Shown: positions 12,042 to 24,740, counted from the first letter of the stretch. The stretch: 64,000 nucleotides of DNA from Macrocystis pyrifera (GCA_031763025.1 JASSKH010000029.1:1674001-1738000); one strand, 5' to 3'. Notes: generated from the letters alone by a model not told the origin. Numbers and translations are program-made.

Positions 12042-12151
12042 TATTTACGGGGGATCATAGTAAACAGGACCTACGGTACTCACAAAGACCAATATATTCT
12101 CCTATGTTTACACACAATATTTGGTCCTATTTACTATGGTCCCGCGTAATA
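12042..12151 (-). mobile_element. MITE-1 copy
   Basis: Reverse orientation (cctacggtactcacaaagac on the left). Right arm ctatttactatggtcccgcg. A family D right end follows at about 12285-12345. Confidence 0.87.
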
Positions 12152-13028
12152 GGCGCTCTACCCACGTGGGATTCGAACTCCAGCATCAAGTCTTTTGGCA
12201 GCATTCGAGAGTACCACCAGGAGTCACCCACCGGGGCGACCGCCACACTGATTAACTCCATCCGCGCCAAGCGATTTCGCCGACACTATAATCGCAGGCA
12301 GCCGGCCCTGCTCAACCGGCACTATAGAGGGGCCACAACCGTAGTGTGGAACACAAACGATAAGACATGCCCTATAAGGCGTACCTACCTCTGGTACCAT
12401 GGGATGCCTTTTGGGGGGTTTCCTCAGTTGAGGAGCCTCGTCGGTCCCAGTGACAGGCCAAAAAGCGATACGTGCGTGGTATACGCTTATCGTGCTATAA
12501 TACCAATGGAGTGTTTGCGATTTTTTTTTTTTTTACTTTTACTTCTCTAAAAATTCTCCCGAGGTAATTTTTTGAGGTAAAATTTCTGAAAAAAACGGCC
12601 GGAAAAGACTTCAGCGAAGTAAGGATTTCAGCGAAAGTTACGGTAACTTTTGGCTCTCTGTTTCATTGGCCTACACGCACCGAGCATTATCCCGACGCAG
12701 AACGCAACTCAAATCTCGAAGGATCAAAACACCGAGCATCTTCCATGCCACCATGCTGCTACCCGTACACATCACGACAACCGCTGGGAGCACAGAGGCT
12801 CGAGAGGTGTAGCTTGAGTATAGCGCGCACGAGCGGCGTTGGATCGTGCCAGCGGGTCGCCGCCGCTGCTACGGTACACGCTTTCGCCCGCTTGGTGACG
12901 ACGTAGAGGATGCGTCGTCCCAAAAAAGGACTCGTACTACTGTTGTATTCACACTCGTACTCGTACTCGTGCTCGTAGAGAGCGCGACAGCATGAGAGCT
13001 CGTGTATCATTTCGATTTCACCATACTA

Positions 13029-13033
13029 CGGCT

Positions 13034-13072
<39 letters not shown>

Positions 13073-13148
13073 GCAGCAGCGGCAGCGGCGGCGGCGACGG
13101 CGGCGGCGGAGCGGAGCGCGCGGGCGCTGTGGCGTGCGTAGGCCGAGC

Positions 13149-13203
<55 letters not shown>

Positions 13204-13204
13204 C
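13029..13204. repeat. Two CAG tracts in a divergent intergenic or 5' region
   Basis: CAG runs at about 13031-13085 (drifting into cggcagcagcggcagcggcg) and 13147-13203, separated by a GC-rich segment (gcggagcgcgcgggcgctgt). They lie between the coiled-coil gene and EMC8. Open frames over them are a side effect of the triplets. Confidence 0.9.
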
Positions 13205-14104
13205 AATCCAAAAATGGAAGCCGGTTGGTGCTGGTGCTTGCTGGTGCTGGTGCTGGTGCTGACGCTGTTTGTTTTTGTTGCTCACGCTGCCCCTAGCTGC
13301 GTCTAGCGCCAGCTAGCTGCTATTGCTGCTTGTAGTCGTGGGATGGCTGTGGTGGCTTCGCGGTCAACTGTGCCGCCGAAACGTTGCTGGGCTGCCGTTG
13401 CTACTCGCACGCTGTTTTTTTGTTCACAGCGTTCGTTCTTTTTTTGTTTGCCGCGTTGCCTCACCTCCCCACTTCCCTTCTTCTTTTCGGAGGCGTCGCC
13501 TGCAGGATTTGATTTACCTCACTCGCAAACACACCGAAATCAGGAAGGGAAGGAAATTCACTTTTTTTAGCGGAAGTAAAGTTTTTTTTTTTTTTACCTC
13601 TATCGCAAACACTCTAATAATAGCATGGGTCAACGTGCACCAGACGGAAATGTAAGGATATTTTTGGTCTTCATATTGCTCCTTATACTTCCGCTCAGAA
13701 TGGTGAGACACCTTGAACATGACTTACGGTCGTTCCAGTTTCACGCTACCACTGCGTGCGGTCACCTTTAGTACTGGGCATTACCACCCTCTGCTCTCCT
13801 CAGCACACACAGTACACGACACCACGTTTGTTGGTTGGTTTGTTTGTTTGTGTTTGTTACAGAACCTATCATCTTGTGCACACTGCAGTACTTTCTCAAG
13901 CTCCCTCGATTTCGTACCCCAGATCCGGGATCACATCCATACGTAGCACGTAGCAGCACAAGCAGCGGGTTCCGTCGACTCCCGTTTGGTTTGGTGCTAC
14001 GGTACTACCGGTACAGTCTACTACTGTACCAGGGTATAGAGTACCTGGTATGTACCGCAGGTATATGGGTATTGCACGAACGACGAAACGCACTCGAGAC
14101 TCGC

Positions 14105-14254
14105 CTTTTGCGAATGGATCTTGCCGACTGCTTGCAGCTGCAGGTTCAAGCCGCAGTCCCCAGCGTGCTCGTTTGCGGAGCCTCGAACAGCACGCATGTC
14201 CATCGCCGCTAGTATCGCGCCGCTGCTGCCGCTGCTGCCGGGTGGCGCCTCCAT
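14105..14254 (-). CDS. Possible first exon of the coiled-coil gene
   Basis: On the minus strand an ATG at 14254 (an in-frame alternative lies at 14308) opens 50 codons rich in Gly, Ser and Ala. They end at a GC-type donor (aaaag|gcgagt, exon end 14105) in phase 0, which would join the exon at 11524-11402 in frame. The stretch has no coiled-coil character and no recognised motif. The position, head to head with EMC8 whose ATG is at 14969, would give a divergent promoter of about 0.7 kb. Other start exons between 11.5 and 14.9 kb are possible. Confidence 0.28.
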
Positions 14255-14968
14255 TTTCCCTCGAAATGCTGTCGCAGGGACATCGTTTCCGATCACCCCT
14301 GGTGACATGTTGTAGATATGGTAGTAGCGATATACGTGTCTCCCTCTGTAGGGTGTCTGCAATACTCTGGGTCTCCGGTATGACCAGTGCCAGCTCGTAG
14401 TTAGGTGTCTGCAGAAATTCTACGATCTCTCTCGTGTGAGTATGATGAATGAGCACGTGGACACTGGACGTGCTTGTGCCGATGGGGAGAAATGCCGGTA
14501 TGACAGAAGCACACAACTACGTGTCCTCACCGACTACACGCGCAAATCACACAATTTTAGGATCCCTCTGAAGCGGCTAAAGTGATGCTTAGAGGGCGGC
14601 GTCTCAGCTTCTTACGCGTACTGTTGCTACGTACAGCGTATGTGGTTAGCATGATACCCCCCGCACATATGCATTTGATGTGTTGACGACTTCGAAAGAT
14701 CGATCGCAGATCGTCGCGGATCGTCGTGTATTTTGGCCAAATCCGACGGTTTCGCTGAGATCTGATTGGTGGGCATTTCTGGAATTCCAAGGGTTTGTAC
14801 CAAATGGTGGAAGCATGTTCAATTCGGGGGCTTTGACAGGCTGCAATTGCGCAGGCAACCCCCGTCCGTCCAGCGTCCGTCAGCCGTGCTCCAGAGGTAA
14901 GAGGTCGTCACCTGCCCAGGATTGGTAGACGCTCGGCTTCATTTCTACGTGGCTCCTATCCCTTCAAA

Positions 14969-17900
14969 ATGTCGGGTTCGACCGTGACCGTAGAGAAGCC
15001 TGCTTACCTGAAGCTTATGCTGCACGCTGCCAAATACCCCTGGGCTTCTGTCACCGGATTCTTGCTGGGAGAGACGGGTTCTTCCGAAGGAGAAGGAAGG
15101 CAGGCAAGTGTGGTTGGCTGTCGTGGATGATTTGTGAAGCCGTGCGTCTCTCGCCGTTCTGGTGCGCTTGAGCCACCCGGTAGCCGCACTGGACTCTGCT
15201 TCCATTGCATTGCGTTGCATTGCGTTTTTTCCAGCAGCAGCGGAACACTCGAACGTTGGCGGTGCGCGTACATACTGGTATGATATGGTAAACCAACGAC
15301 AGCACCGACACGAGTCGAAGTACCAGGTTGCGACTCGTACATCTAGGGTACTAGGCGAGGGCGAGGGCGAGAACAACTGCTGCTGCCGTGCTGGTGCTCT
15401 GCTGCTGTACCAGCGACCAGGCCTCTGCTGCTGCTGCTGCTGCTCTTGCTGTATGGCACGTACACAATTCACTATTACAGGGGTCCATAGTTAGCGGGAC
15501 CAAATTTTGTTAGTAAAAATAGGAAAATATGTAGGTTTTTATATACTCCGTAGGTCCTGTTAACTATGAACCCCCGTAATACCATGTGCTGGTACTGGTA
15601 GCAGACTGCTGCTGCTGCACGTGCAAGTTTATATACGACATCCCACCGCTGTTACTGCACCACAGCCATCATCACACCATTACCATTAGCACCTGGTAAG
15701 GCTGTTAGCTGTGAATCGACGGCATTTCACGACTAATAACTGGTCGAAGCCAACTGTTAATAACTCGAAGCTGACCGATCAGCGAAGAAGACTGCAGCTC
15801 CCATCAGTCCAAGGCTACACCAGGAAGCTAAACAAGTCTTTGCCACACCTTGGACCTGTCTTGACGACCCTGCCTCGCTGCGTCCTCTCGATCGCGAGTC
15901 AACTGCTACAGCAGAGCTGGTCCCAGGTGCACTTCTGGACTATACGGGTACAACAGCCCGTGTTGATCTGATTGGTCAACTTCTCCCGTACATACAAAAC
16001 ACATATAATACTGCAGTCCCGTTTCGGGGACGAAATGCTTGAAATTTGAGAGGTGATCCAAAGATGTCAGGAGGCAGACTTTTCACCCCTTGACAGCGAA
16101 GATGTCAGGAGACAGCATTTTCACCCTCGATTGTTACCTTGACATGCCCTGACTGACACCGAACAACTAGGTTTTAGTATTGAACACTCGGTCCTGCACC
16201 CTCGACAGTAGTGTGCACGTTTTGCCTCGCTTCATGTATCTCCTGACATACGTGCTTGACGGACGGCAACCTTGCCTCAACATGCCGTGACTTGACACCC
16301 ATCTACTACGTTTTAGTGTGGAACACTCGGCCCTACACCCACGACAGCGCACGTTTTACCTTGCTTGACATGTCTCCTGACATATTTGGTGTCATACAAA
16401 TTCTCCGGCTGTTTTTTTTTTCCCCAGCACATAGACGTCGGTTTCACGTTCTTACGTCGGTAGCCGGTAGTTAAAAACCTGCATCGATTGCGTATGTATG
16501 AACCCTTTTCCTGCCGCAATATTTGTCCCACCCCAATTCCAAGTGCCCCACCCCCCCTCCCCCTATCACTTCAATGCAGTTCCAGTAGCTGACACCTCGT
16601 ATATCACCAATCTGTCCCCAGGTATAAGGAAAGCTTGAATTACATATTATTTTCCGCATATTTCAAGACAGAGTGGTCCAGACTATCGATTCCCGCTTGA
16701 TAATCTGCTGTGTGCCAGGTAGATACTTCAGGGCGGGTGGACTCCTGATCTGTGTGATCTAATTGTACTTGTGCGGTTAATGTCGCGGGGTGGAAGCCGT
16801 ATGACCTGCCCCGAGGTAGGCTAAGACAAAACGTGCCGGGTCGGATCTGTACCGTACAGATCCTGCGACAGCCTCCCGCAACGGGGAGGTGACGAACTGA
16901 GATGATCTATTTTACGGGGAACCATAGTAAATAGGACCTACGGTACGCACAAAATCTTAAATATTTACCTATTTTTACTCACAATACTTGGTCCTGTTTA
17001 CTTTGGTCCCCCGTATTTGATGTCAGAGGTGTGCACCGGTTAAGAAGCGGTCGAACTCATCGCAGCTGACTGACTTACCATGATATATTTGTTTTGCTTT
17101 TTTTTTATGTGTTATATCTTGTTTGTTTTTTCAACAACTATAAAACAGGTTGCGGTGAAGGATGCGGTTCCGCTGTTCCACACGTCCACCCTAGCGCCCC
17201 TGCTGGAGATGTCGGCCACGATGGTTGACGCTCACGCCGCCAAGGTCGGGCTTTCCATCGTAGGCCTTTACCAGGTGCGTGTATCATGATAGAGAGGGTG
17301 TAGTGGAGATGCTTCCTTTTTTTTGCAGGGGGGGGGCTGTACTCGATACCATGCATGGCCGTGGAGTCGTTCCAGGTATATAGCCATCGACCCTCGCATT
17401 CCTACAATGCCGGGACGGAGCATGGTGGGTTTTCACCGACCAGGCAGACATTGCTCGCACCAAGCGCGAAGCGAAACGTGAGGTGTCCGACACGGCGAGT
17501 CGCATTAAGAGTGAGCCGCATCCTACTGGCGAGGGTTTGCTGCCAAGAAAAAAAGTCCAAAAATGCACAACTCGTTCCACTCTGTTCGGGAATAAAAGGG
17601 GTCCGTTTGATGTTCAAATCATAGTCCAACTGAGTACTATATTTTCGGCCAAGAGTAGCAAGTGTTTTCGCCATCGGATTTTTGCCAGGTGACGGGCTAA
17701 ACATGTCAAGGGGGAGTGTAGAGGTTGGCTGAGGGAGGCGGTGTGGTCCCCCAAGTTTCGGACGCATGCTATACGATGGTTGGAAGTTGCACCTACTTTT
17801 GCCTGCCTGAGGCCCCTCCTCACTTTTGAGGTTCTCTATACTTTTGGTAAGTAAGTCTATAAACCTGACCTCGAGAAAACTGAGAGCGCAATGCAGCCCG

Positions 17901-20900
17901 GCGGACAGTGTCATGACTTTACTGCTGTTGTTGTTATTCTCACAATAACTCTCGGAACAAGGGAGTCCGCGGTCACGAAAAGGTGCTGGAACCCTCGGAA
18001 GACTAAAAAAATCGTAAAAAGAAAAAAACAGAATTCGGCTGGAAAGACTTGAGATTTCTATAGGCATGGGTGAAGAAATGGTGGAAAAAGAAAAAAAGGA
18101 CGAAAAAATCTCAGTGACCCTGGGGAATTCCCACAATGGTTGTGCCTAAAAACGTGCTACAACCTGTATCGTAGCGCCCCGTCTGCCGAAAAAAAAAACG
18201 GGTAGTATAAGGCGTTTCGTTATTTTTTCCCCCACCATAAGCGTTTTTTTTTTTTTTTCTCGCGGACGGTGTAGGAGATGTTTAGAGCCGGGGGGGGGGG
18301 GTCGGGGGGAGGGTGGTTGTTCTCATGTCGTGCATGGCCGGAGCCGTATATGACCACAGACGCTCGCATCCCTACAACGCCGGGACGGAGTAGAAGGTCG
18401 GGTTTTCACCGTCCCGGCAGACTTTCGTTTGCGCCAGGCGCGAAGCGAAACGTTGAGGTGTTGGGTGGATGCGTAGGACGGGGGAGAGGGGTGTTCCCGT
18501 GTCTGGGAAGGGGATGTGCTGGCGTGGGAGGGGTGTGTTGACATTTTTTAGAAAGAGGGGTGTGTGCTGCCGAAGAAATGAGACACCAAATGTCTCGTTC
18601 ATTCTTCTTCGGCTTTCTCCCAGGCGCGTGCTTGATGTGAGCGGTGGGCGGGGTGGTGTTGAGGGAGGAGGTATGGTTCCCGAATGAGTAATGAACTGTC
18701 TTCCTCCCTACAACTCTAGACTGCAGCAGTAGTTGTGTTTTTTTCCATAGTTAGTTTAGTATCGGGTAAGGTACATACATGCCTCCTTCTCGACCTCCGA
18801 CCCGGTATAATCCGAAAGGAATTTTCCGGTTGTTATCGATCAATGATGAAATGTCTGAAGGTTAGGTTAGGTCCCCTTTTTAATGCATCCGTCTATTGTT
18901 GTCGGCCGTCACCGCCGCTGTTTGTTTTTCTCCAGGCCAGTCAGTGCTTGGACGAGAATGGACCTAGCCCCCTAGCTTCGAAAGTCATGGACAAGATCGA
19001 CTTGGCGAATGGCGGGTCCTCCGTCTTGGTCATCATCAGGTGACCGCGATCAAGCCGCGAAAGCCCGGCAAAAAGTGTGTCCCCGCGTTTTGTATATAAA
19101 ATAGTGGTTGACGACGCGAGTCGACGAGGGGGGAAATTGATGAGTGCTGAACCCTTCTCGCGACGAAGAAGCAAAAGGCACGTACCGCAGTGTGTGTTGG
19201 GGGGGGGGGGGGGGGGGGGGGCGCAGGGAAGAAAAGGCGACCATGTGTCCTCGGATCTGAGTTTACGACTTGGGAGGGAGCAGGAGAAAGAAGCGCGAAG
19301 ACAATGAATGGTATGGTGAAGGCACACGCAAGACGTGGTGGAGTTTTTGTGTCAGGCAGTCATCGTGACCGCCGCCGCAGTGTTTTTCCTCAGATCGGAC
19401 CGGCACCACGATCTGCAGATCATCTAGATGATATCCAATTGTTATGGGATGCCAGTGCAGGATCTGTACATTACACAGATCCAGCACAGTAAGTGTGTTT
19501 AATTAAATTAACACAGGAAATGTGTCTCATTGCAATGGATCATGGGTTTTTTCCTGGTCCCAGTCTGCACCATGAGCTAGATCCTGCAGATGAGGAAGTA
19601 TATCTCGGACGGGCCACGATCTATAGGTCATCTGTATCCGGGTCGTTTTCCCTGAAAAAAAAGGTACGATTTGTTTTCAACCAATCGCGTGGCTGGTGGG
19701 GTGCGTGTAATACTTCATTCCAGAGTGTACCGTTTTTGAGAGCAGACGGACCGGGTGTACCCGTTTTTTGGTTATTTCCCTTTTATGAACCTTATTTGGT
19801 GCAGATTCCTGTAGGGTTATCCAGTTTAAGACAACCCATTTCAAGAATTTCCGGGAGATAAGATCCGGAGAGTCGGCTTGAGTAACGAGAAAAAGGTACT
19901 TGGAATTAGGATGGTGAGCAGTAAAAGAAATAGGACCATACGAGTAGAGATGAGATCACGTTTTTTGGCTTGTCGAGCGGTGGTCTTAGAATGGTACGTA
20001 CCCCCCTCCATTGTGCTATTTTTCCTCCGTAATTGCTCTTGCCTCTCGACTCATTTGTGCAACGCCCTCGGCTTATCGTATCGTGCCGCTCTTTGTGATG
20101 CCGCCACCGTTTATTTCTCCCGCCATGCTCGGGTGGGGTTTCCTAAATGCAGCAACAAGAGGCTGGAGACTAAGGGGGACAGTGCGGTATCTGCGTTCGC
20201 GAGAGACGCGAGCGGCTCGTTCCGGAAACATGTAGAGGTGAGAGCTTTTTTCAATGTATATATATATAAGTGTGTGCCCTTTCTTTTTGCGGTTCGCGCT
20301 GCTGCTGCTGCTGCTGCTGCTGCTACGTCTTCCATTGTTCTTCTTTCAACGTTGGCTTTCGCCTTGGTGTGATTTTTTCTCTTGAATTTTCACCGCGTTT
20401 GCTTTGTCTGTGCTTTCGATGCGAGTCGACGAGGGAAGAACCTGCTGAACTATTTATCGCGATCTATGCGCTGTGAAGGCGCGAGACCCCTAGGGGGAGG
20501 GGGGGGGGGGGGGAGGAGTGCCCGCTATGCGACACCGGACCTGGGGAGCAAGCTGGGAGGAGTAGGTCGATGGCACTGGATGGGATAGGACGGGGGGGAA
20601 GGGGGGAACTAGTTTTTATAGTGGTTCTCGCTGCTTTTGCTTCGCTTTCGCCAGGAGCGTCGGTGAAAAAGAGGAAACGGCACGCCACGTCGGAATGGAA
20701 AAACGTTGCGACCACTGTGATCAAATGATGAAATAAGAAAAAGGTTTCTACTTCTTCACTTGGTTCTAGTATGCCCCCCCCCCCCGCCCCCCCCCCCCCC
20801 CCCCCCCCCCCCCCCCTTGTCTACCGATGAAAAAATCTGTGACGGTTCACCTTTATTTTTCCGGCGCCCTTGCTTTCGCTGCGAATTCGTTCTCTTTCTG

Positions 20901-21763
20901 CTTTCTTTTCGCTTCTACTTGCTGCATTTTACGCCTTGTTTGTTTCTTTTCTTCGATTTCTTCTTTCGCTATATTAGATGTTTTTCGCGTGCACGGCTCC
21001 TGCTTCGTTTTCGCATGGGCGGTGTTTTTGTCGGTGCTTTTGGTTCGACCATTGCTTTCCCTGTGTTTATTTGTTTTGTATTGTCTTATTTTGTTTGTTT
21101 ATTGCTGCTTTTAGCTGCTGCGCCCCTTCGCTTTCGATATTTTTTTCGTGTTTGCTATTTTTGCATGGCGCTCGCTTTTGCTCTTACATTCTTCAGTTCA
21201 TTTTTGTTTTCTTCGTTTTCGATTTTCGCTAAGCTTTTCACCTTTGGTTTTGCAATGCTTTAGGTCTATGTGTGTTTTTTTTTGCCTTGATGTTTTTGGC
21301 TTTCGCTTTCACCAGATGTTTTTTTTAATTTTTTGTGTGTCTCCTTTGTTCACGATTCTTCGCTGTGCTTTTCACCTGGCTTGATTGCTTTGCCTTCGCC
21401 TTAGCCAAGCTTTGACTTTGCTCTCGCTCTTCTTTGTTTTTCGCCGCTTTTAGTTCATTTTGCGTTGCTGGATTCGTTTTCGATTTCGCTCTCGCTATGC
21501 TTTCACATGGCTGTTGTTGCTGCGCGCTCGCTTTCCACATATCTTGACTTTTTTTGGTTCGATTTCTCGTTCGCCAACGTATACACGTATCTGTTTCCTT
21601 CTTTTGTTTTTTTTTGTTGTTCCAGGTCGGGGTTTCCTCCAAAGACATCGAGGCGTTCGAATCGGCCCTGAAGCAAAGAGCAGAGGCCGGCCTTGTCGAC
21701 ATGGATGAGCACCTAGACGACGTCACCAAGGATTGGAGAAATCTCGGCATCGCCTCCTGCTAA
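14969..21763 (+). CDS. EMC8/9: ER membrane protein complex subunit EMC8/EMC9, five exons
   Basis: Exons 14969-15103, 17149-17274, 18936-19039, 20153-20237, 21626-21763; 195 residues, close to the roughly 210 of animal EMC8. Joins are phase 0, 0, 2/1, 0. Conserved blocks in family order: AYLKLMLHAAKYPWASVTGF (residues 12-31), DAVPLFHTSTLAPLLEMS (50-67), a GLYQ segment, the SSVLVIIS strand followed by NKRLE, and the C-terminal GLVDMDEHLDDVTKDW. EMC8/9 is a degenerate MPN/JAB-fold, cytosolic member of the ER membrane protein complex, which inserts tail-anchored and multi-pass membrane proteins. As in the family, no signal peptide and no JAMM metal motif are seen. Intron 1 has a GC donor (cag|gcaagt); the others are GT-AG. 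Introns hold a MITE, tandem repeats, poly-C/G runs and two family A repeats. The start is the first ATG in frame and fits the family N terminus. Confidence 0.94.
15473..15581 (+). mobile_element. MITE-1 copy in EMC8 intron 1
   Basis: Arms are of the TTAACTATG type on both sides (gggtccatagttagcggg; cctgttaactatgaaccccc). Confidence 0.88.
16134..16384. repeat. Tandem repeat, about 125 bp x 2, in EMC8 intron 1
   Basis: Both copies hold acatgcc.tgac, gttttagt, gaacactcgg, cgacag, gcacgttttgcctcgctt (or gcacgttttaccttgcttga) and atctcctgacata or gtctcctgacata. A shorter direct repeat (gatgtcaggaggcagacttt / gatgtcaggagacagcattt) precedes them at 16063-16125. Confidence 0.8.
16670..16909. repeat. 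GATC-rich dispersed repeat copy interrupted by a MITE
   Basis: gactatcgattcccgcttga, gtagatacttcagggcgggt, ggatctgtaccgtacagatc and gatgatctat, where MITE-1 at 16910 begins. Confidence 0.7.
16910..17017 (-). mobile_element. MITE-1 copy inserted at the end of a GATC-rich repeat
   Basis: It begins directly after gatgatctat of the GATC-rich copy at 16670-16909, so it appears younger than that repeat. Its right end lies about 130 bases upstream of EMC8 exon 2. Confidence 0.86.
17329..17533 (-). mobile_element. Family A copy in EMC8 intron 2
   Basis: Read on the minus strand it ends in the family manner at a C run (G run on this strand at 17329-17336). Shared blocks are gtgagccgcatcctac, gcgcgaagcgaaacgtgagg, ttttcaccgaccaggcagac and aatgccgggacggagc. 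Confidence 0.75.
18290..18467 (-). mobile_element. Family A copy in EMC8 intron 2, partial
   Basis: G run, cgtgcatggccgg, atccctacaacgccgggacg, ttttcaccgtcccggcag and gcgcgaagcgaaacgttgag. The distal part of the element is missing. Confidence 0.72.
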
Positions 21764-22232
21764 CATTGCGCGCGGGCTTTTTTTTTTTTTTCCACGACTG
21801 AAATTCGCGATATGTTTTCCATGGTGCTGTTAGCTGGGACGGGGGATGCCTCTCATGGGGCGTAGAGCGGGCCCCCCGCACCATACGCCTACCCCTTCTT
21901 ATAAACAGAAGTGGGAGCAGAGTCTTGAACAAAAACTCTCAAAGTGCGCAGGGTTTCTCCGTGCCGCGCACCCCACTGGTCGAGTATCGTTGAGTGTTAC
22001 TAACTGTAGCCCTCTCGGTGTGCGCAGGGTCTCCGTGCCGCGCGCTTGCCTCCCTGCTCAAGCATCCTTGATGTGAACGGGCCTGTTGCTTCCGGAGTTT
22101 TTTTTTTTTGGTTTTTTTGTTTGTTGACTCAGAACACGCATGTCTCGGGGTGAACGCTTTGTTGTTGTTAGCTGGGAGCACGGTGTGGCGAGCAAGCACC
22201 GTACTGGTTATTGTGAGGGCGGTGGTGCAGGG

Positions 22233-22290
<58 letters not shown>

Positions 22291-22536
22291 GGTGTACTCA
22301 TTATCGTGCATGGCCGTAGTCATATGACGATAGACCCTCGCATCCCTACAATGCCGGGACGGAGCACGTCCGGTTTTCACCGACCAGGCAGACATTGCTT
22401 GCACCAAGCGCGAAGCGAAACGTGAGGTGTTGGGCGAGTCGCATGAAGGGTGAGCTGCATCCTACTAAGAACCGGCTTTAGAGGCGGATTTTCTTGCATA
22501 TGGACGACAGCATCAATGAATTGATTTAATGGGATC
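22233..22536 (-). mobile_element. Family A copy with a 60-base G run
   Basis: It starts with a G run of roughly 58 bases (22232-22289), then gtgcatggccgtagtcatat, aatgccgggacggagcacgt, gcgcgaagcgaaacgtgagg, and the distal block gcggattttcttgcatatgg and gacagcatcaatgaattgat. This is one of the longest copies. Confidence 0.8.
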
Positions 22537-23243
22537 TCTTCCAGCTTGTATGTGTGTGTTTTTGTCGCATCTATCGTGGACGGACTGCTTTTCTACGACT
22601 GGAAACACGTAAACTACTACCAGGTATTAATATTTTACTATATCACCCACGCCGCGTTACGTGTACAAGCGCAGCTGGATCTGTTTCACAGATAGGCGCG
22701 GGGGTGGGGGTGGGGGGGGGGGGAGGAGGACCCTGGACCGCTCTTTCTCGAGTTTCATGAACGTGGTTCGAAGAGCTTTTGACTGAGAGGGAAAAAATAT
22801 TGAACGAAGAAACGTTGGAACAAAACGACCTGTTTTTTTGTCCCAGGTTTAATAGACCTCCTGTAGCTGTATGTTCTAGGAGTGCGCCTACTGTAACGTT
22901 TTCTGAGGCTCCCTCACCTGTAGAGCTACAGATACCCCACCCGATTAAGGCCCCACCTCGAGAAAGACGGGAGGTCAACCCGTCGAACAAAATCTGTATG
23001 ATATACGGGATGGTATACCACGGCTCGTTGGTACCGTTTCCCTTTCGGACTGGTATGATACTGCCGTGCGCACTATTTCGTACCTGGTACGGTACGTGTT
23101 TTGTTTTCTCCCCGTTGAAATGTTTTGTTTTTTTATAGCCATGTTTTGTGGCCACAGGCTGGATTTCACCGAAGTGAGCTATTGTGACAACAATATCGTC
23201 ATCATAATCATTATCATGAGTGTATACATCCGAAACTGCAATA

Positions 23244-23352
23244 CTAAAAGGTGGACCATTGTAAATAAGACCAAATATTGTTGGTAAAAATAGGGAAATA
23301 TGTAGGTTTTTTTGTGTTACCGTAGGTCCTATTTACTGTGGTCCTCCGTAGC
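23244..23352 (+). mobile_element. MITE-1 copy, decayed ends
   Basis: The arms are recognisable (gtggaccattgtaaataaga; cctatttactgtggtcctcc), but the outer TATTACGG is lost on the left. Confidence 0.8.
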
Positions 23353-23677
23353 AGTGTTGGTCATAACCCTTTTTTTTCCCGCTCCGGTGATAATTGGGCG
23401 TGCCTTAAGGCCTTTAGCACCGCACCGCACTCCCGTTTTGGGGACTGCGAAGAGAAATAATTCCAATGACAGTGCAGTACTAAAACGGTTGATGCGTTGA
23501 TGGGTAGCTCTGTCTCAGGTTAGTGTTACGGTATCCCCTCGCCCCTGTTGCGGCGTTATGGTTTGTAGCAATCGCCCCCCCCCCCCCCCCCCCCCCGCCA
23601 GTCACATATACTTTGACCGATAACACGCGTCGCCCTACAGCATCAACCGGTGAGGCGAAGCTAACAACCCGGGCTGG

Positions 23678-23962
23678 GGGGGGTACTCATGTCATGCATG
23701 GCCGTAGTCGTATGATCATACACCCTGGCATCCCTACATTGCCGGGGGACGGAGCACGTAGTCGTATGACTATAGACTCGCATCCCTACAATGCCGGGAC
23801 GGAGCACGTAGTCGTATGACCATACCCTCGCATCCCTACAATGCCGGGACGGAGCACGTCGAGTTTTCGCCAACCAGGCAGACATTTGCTAGTTGCACCA
23901 AAAAGCGCGAAGCGGAACGTGAGGCGTTGGGGCGAGTCGCACGAAGGGTGAGCTGCACTCCT
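23678..23962 (-). mobile_element. Family A copy with a triplicated 60-bp internal unit
   Basis: After a short G run, the block gtcgtatgaccata ... ccctacaatgccgggacgg, gcacgta occurs three times in tandem (about 23706-23865). The copy then continues normally to gggtgagctgcactc. The triplication is specific to this copy. Confidence 0.8.
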
Positions 23963-24740
23963 CAGGTCATTTTACCATCGATCACCGCATCCCTCTCGAG
24001 ACGGAGCACCCGTTCCCACCCCTAACAGAGACTGCCTGCAACGGTTGGGCGCTCTTTGCGTTTGTTTCCGTACATCACATTTACAGTAGAAACGTTTTGC
24101 TAGTCTTACATCACCTTCGCTCACTGCGTTATTTCCATATACCTGGTATTACATTACAGTAGAAACGTGTTGCTGGTCATATTCGCATCGTCTTCTTGTT
24201 TCGCCGCCTGTGATCACCATCTATATCTCCCAGGATAGGCTGCTGGTACCGTAAAAAACATTGAGTGTGCACAGGGATGCGGTCGTTTTTCAGCGCTCCA
24301 TTCTCCCATCACGGGAGAAGGTTTCCAATATCAGAGGCGTTCTACGACAGGGGTTCACCCTAAATTTTCTGAGCCTCCTGTCTCCCCGGAATTCCTTTCA
24401 ACGAGGATGTCCAAACATATGATGAATACGACTGATGCCTACACGCATCTCGTACGTGTACGTACGCATTGTGCCCAACAACGAAGAGCACGAATTGCAT
24501 ACATACTTATCCTTCAACTGGCGCCCGCGATCAAGACGCCGTGGTCGCCCAGAAACGTTTTTTTGTTTTCCCACAGCACGCCTCCTTATACCGAATATGG
24601 TTTGCTTTCGGAAGAGAGGTCTAGTCGAGAGCCGTCCGAAAATGTAATGTTCGACATTATAGCTCCCTTACCGTTGCCGACAGAAAATGAGTGAGCGCCG
24701 TAAAAAACGATCGCACACCTCTGTGGGAACCCAGCGCTAC

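Noticed and set aside
12156-12245. tRNA-like sequence on the minus strand with gagttcgaatccca
   Set aside because: T stem and acceptor stem do not form; no cloverleaf found by eye.
14050-14400. 116-codon plus-strand frame near the EMC8 start
   Set aside because: No link in phase to EMC8 exon 1, which has its own ATG matching the family N terminus.
20760-21384. Long hydrophobic Phe/Leu/Cys-rich open frames in EMC8 intron 4
   Set aside because: Result of T-rich ttcgctttcgct-like sequence lacking stops in one direction; flanked by EMC8 exons 4 and 5 of the same strand.
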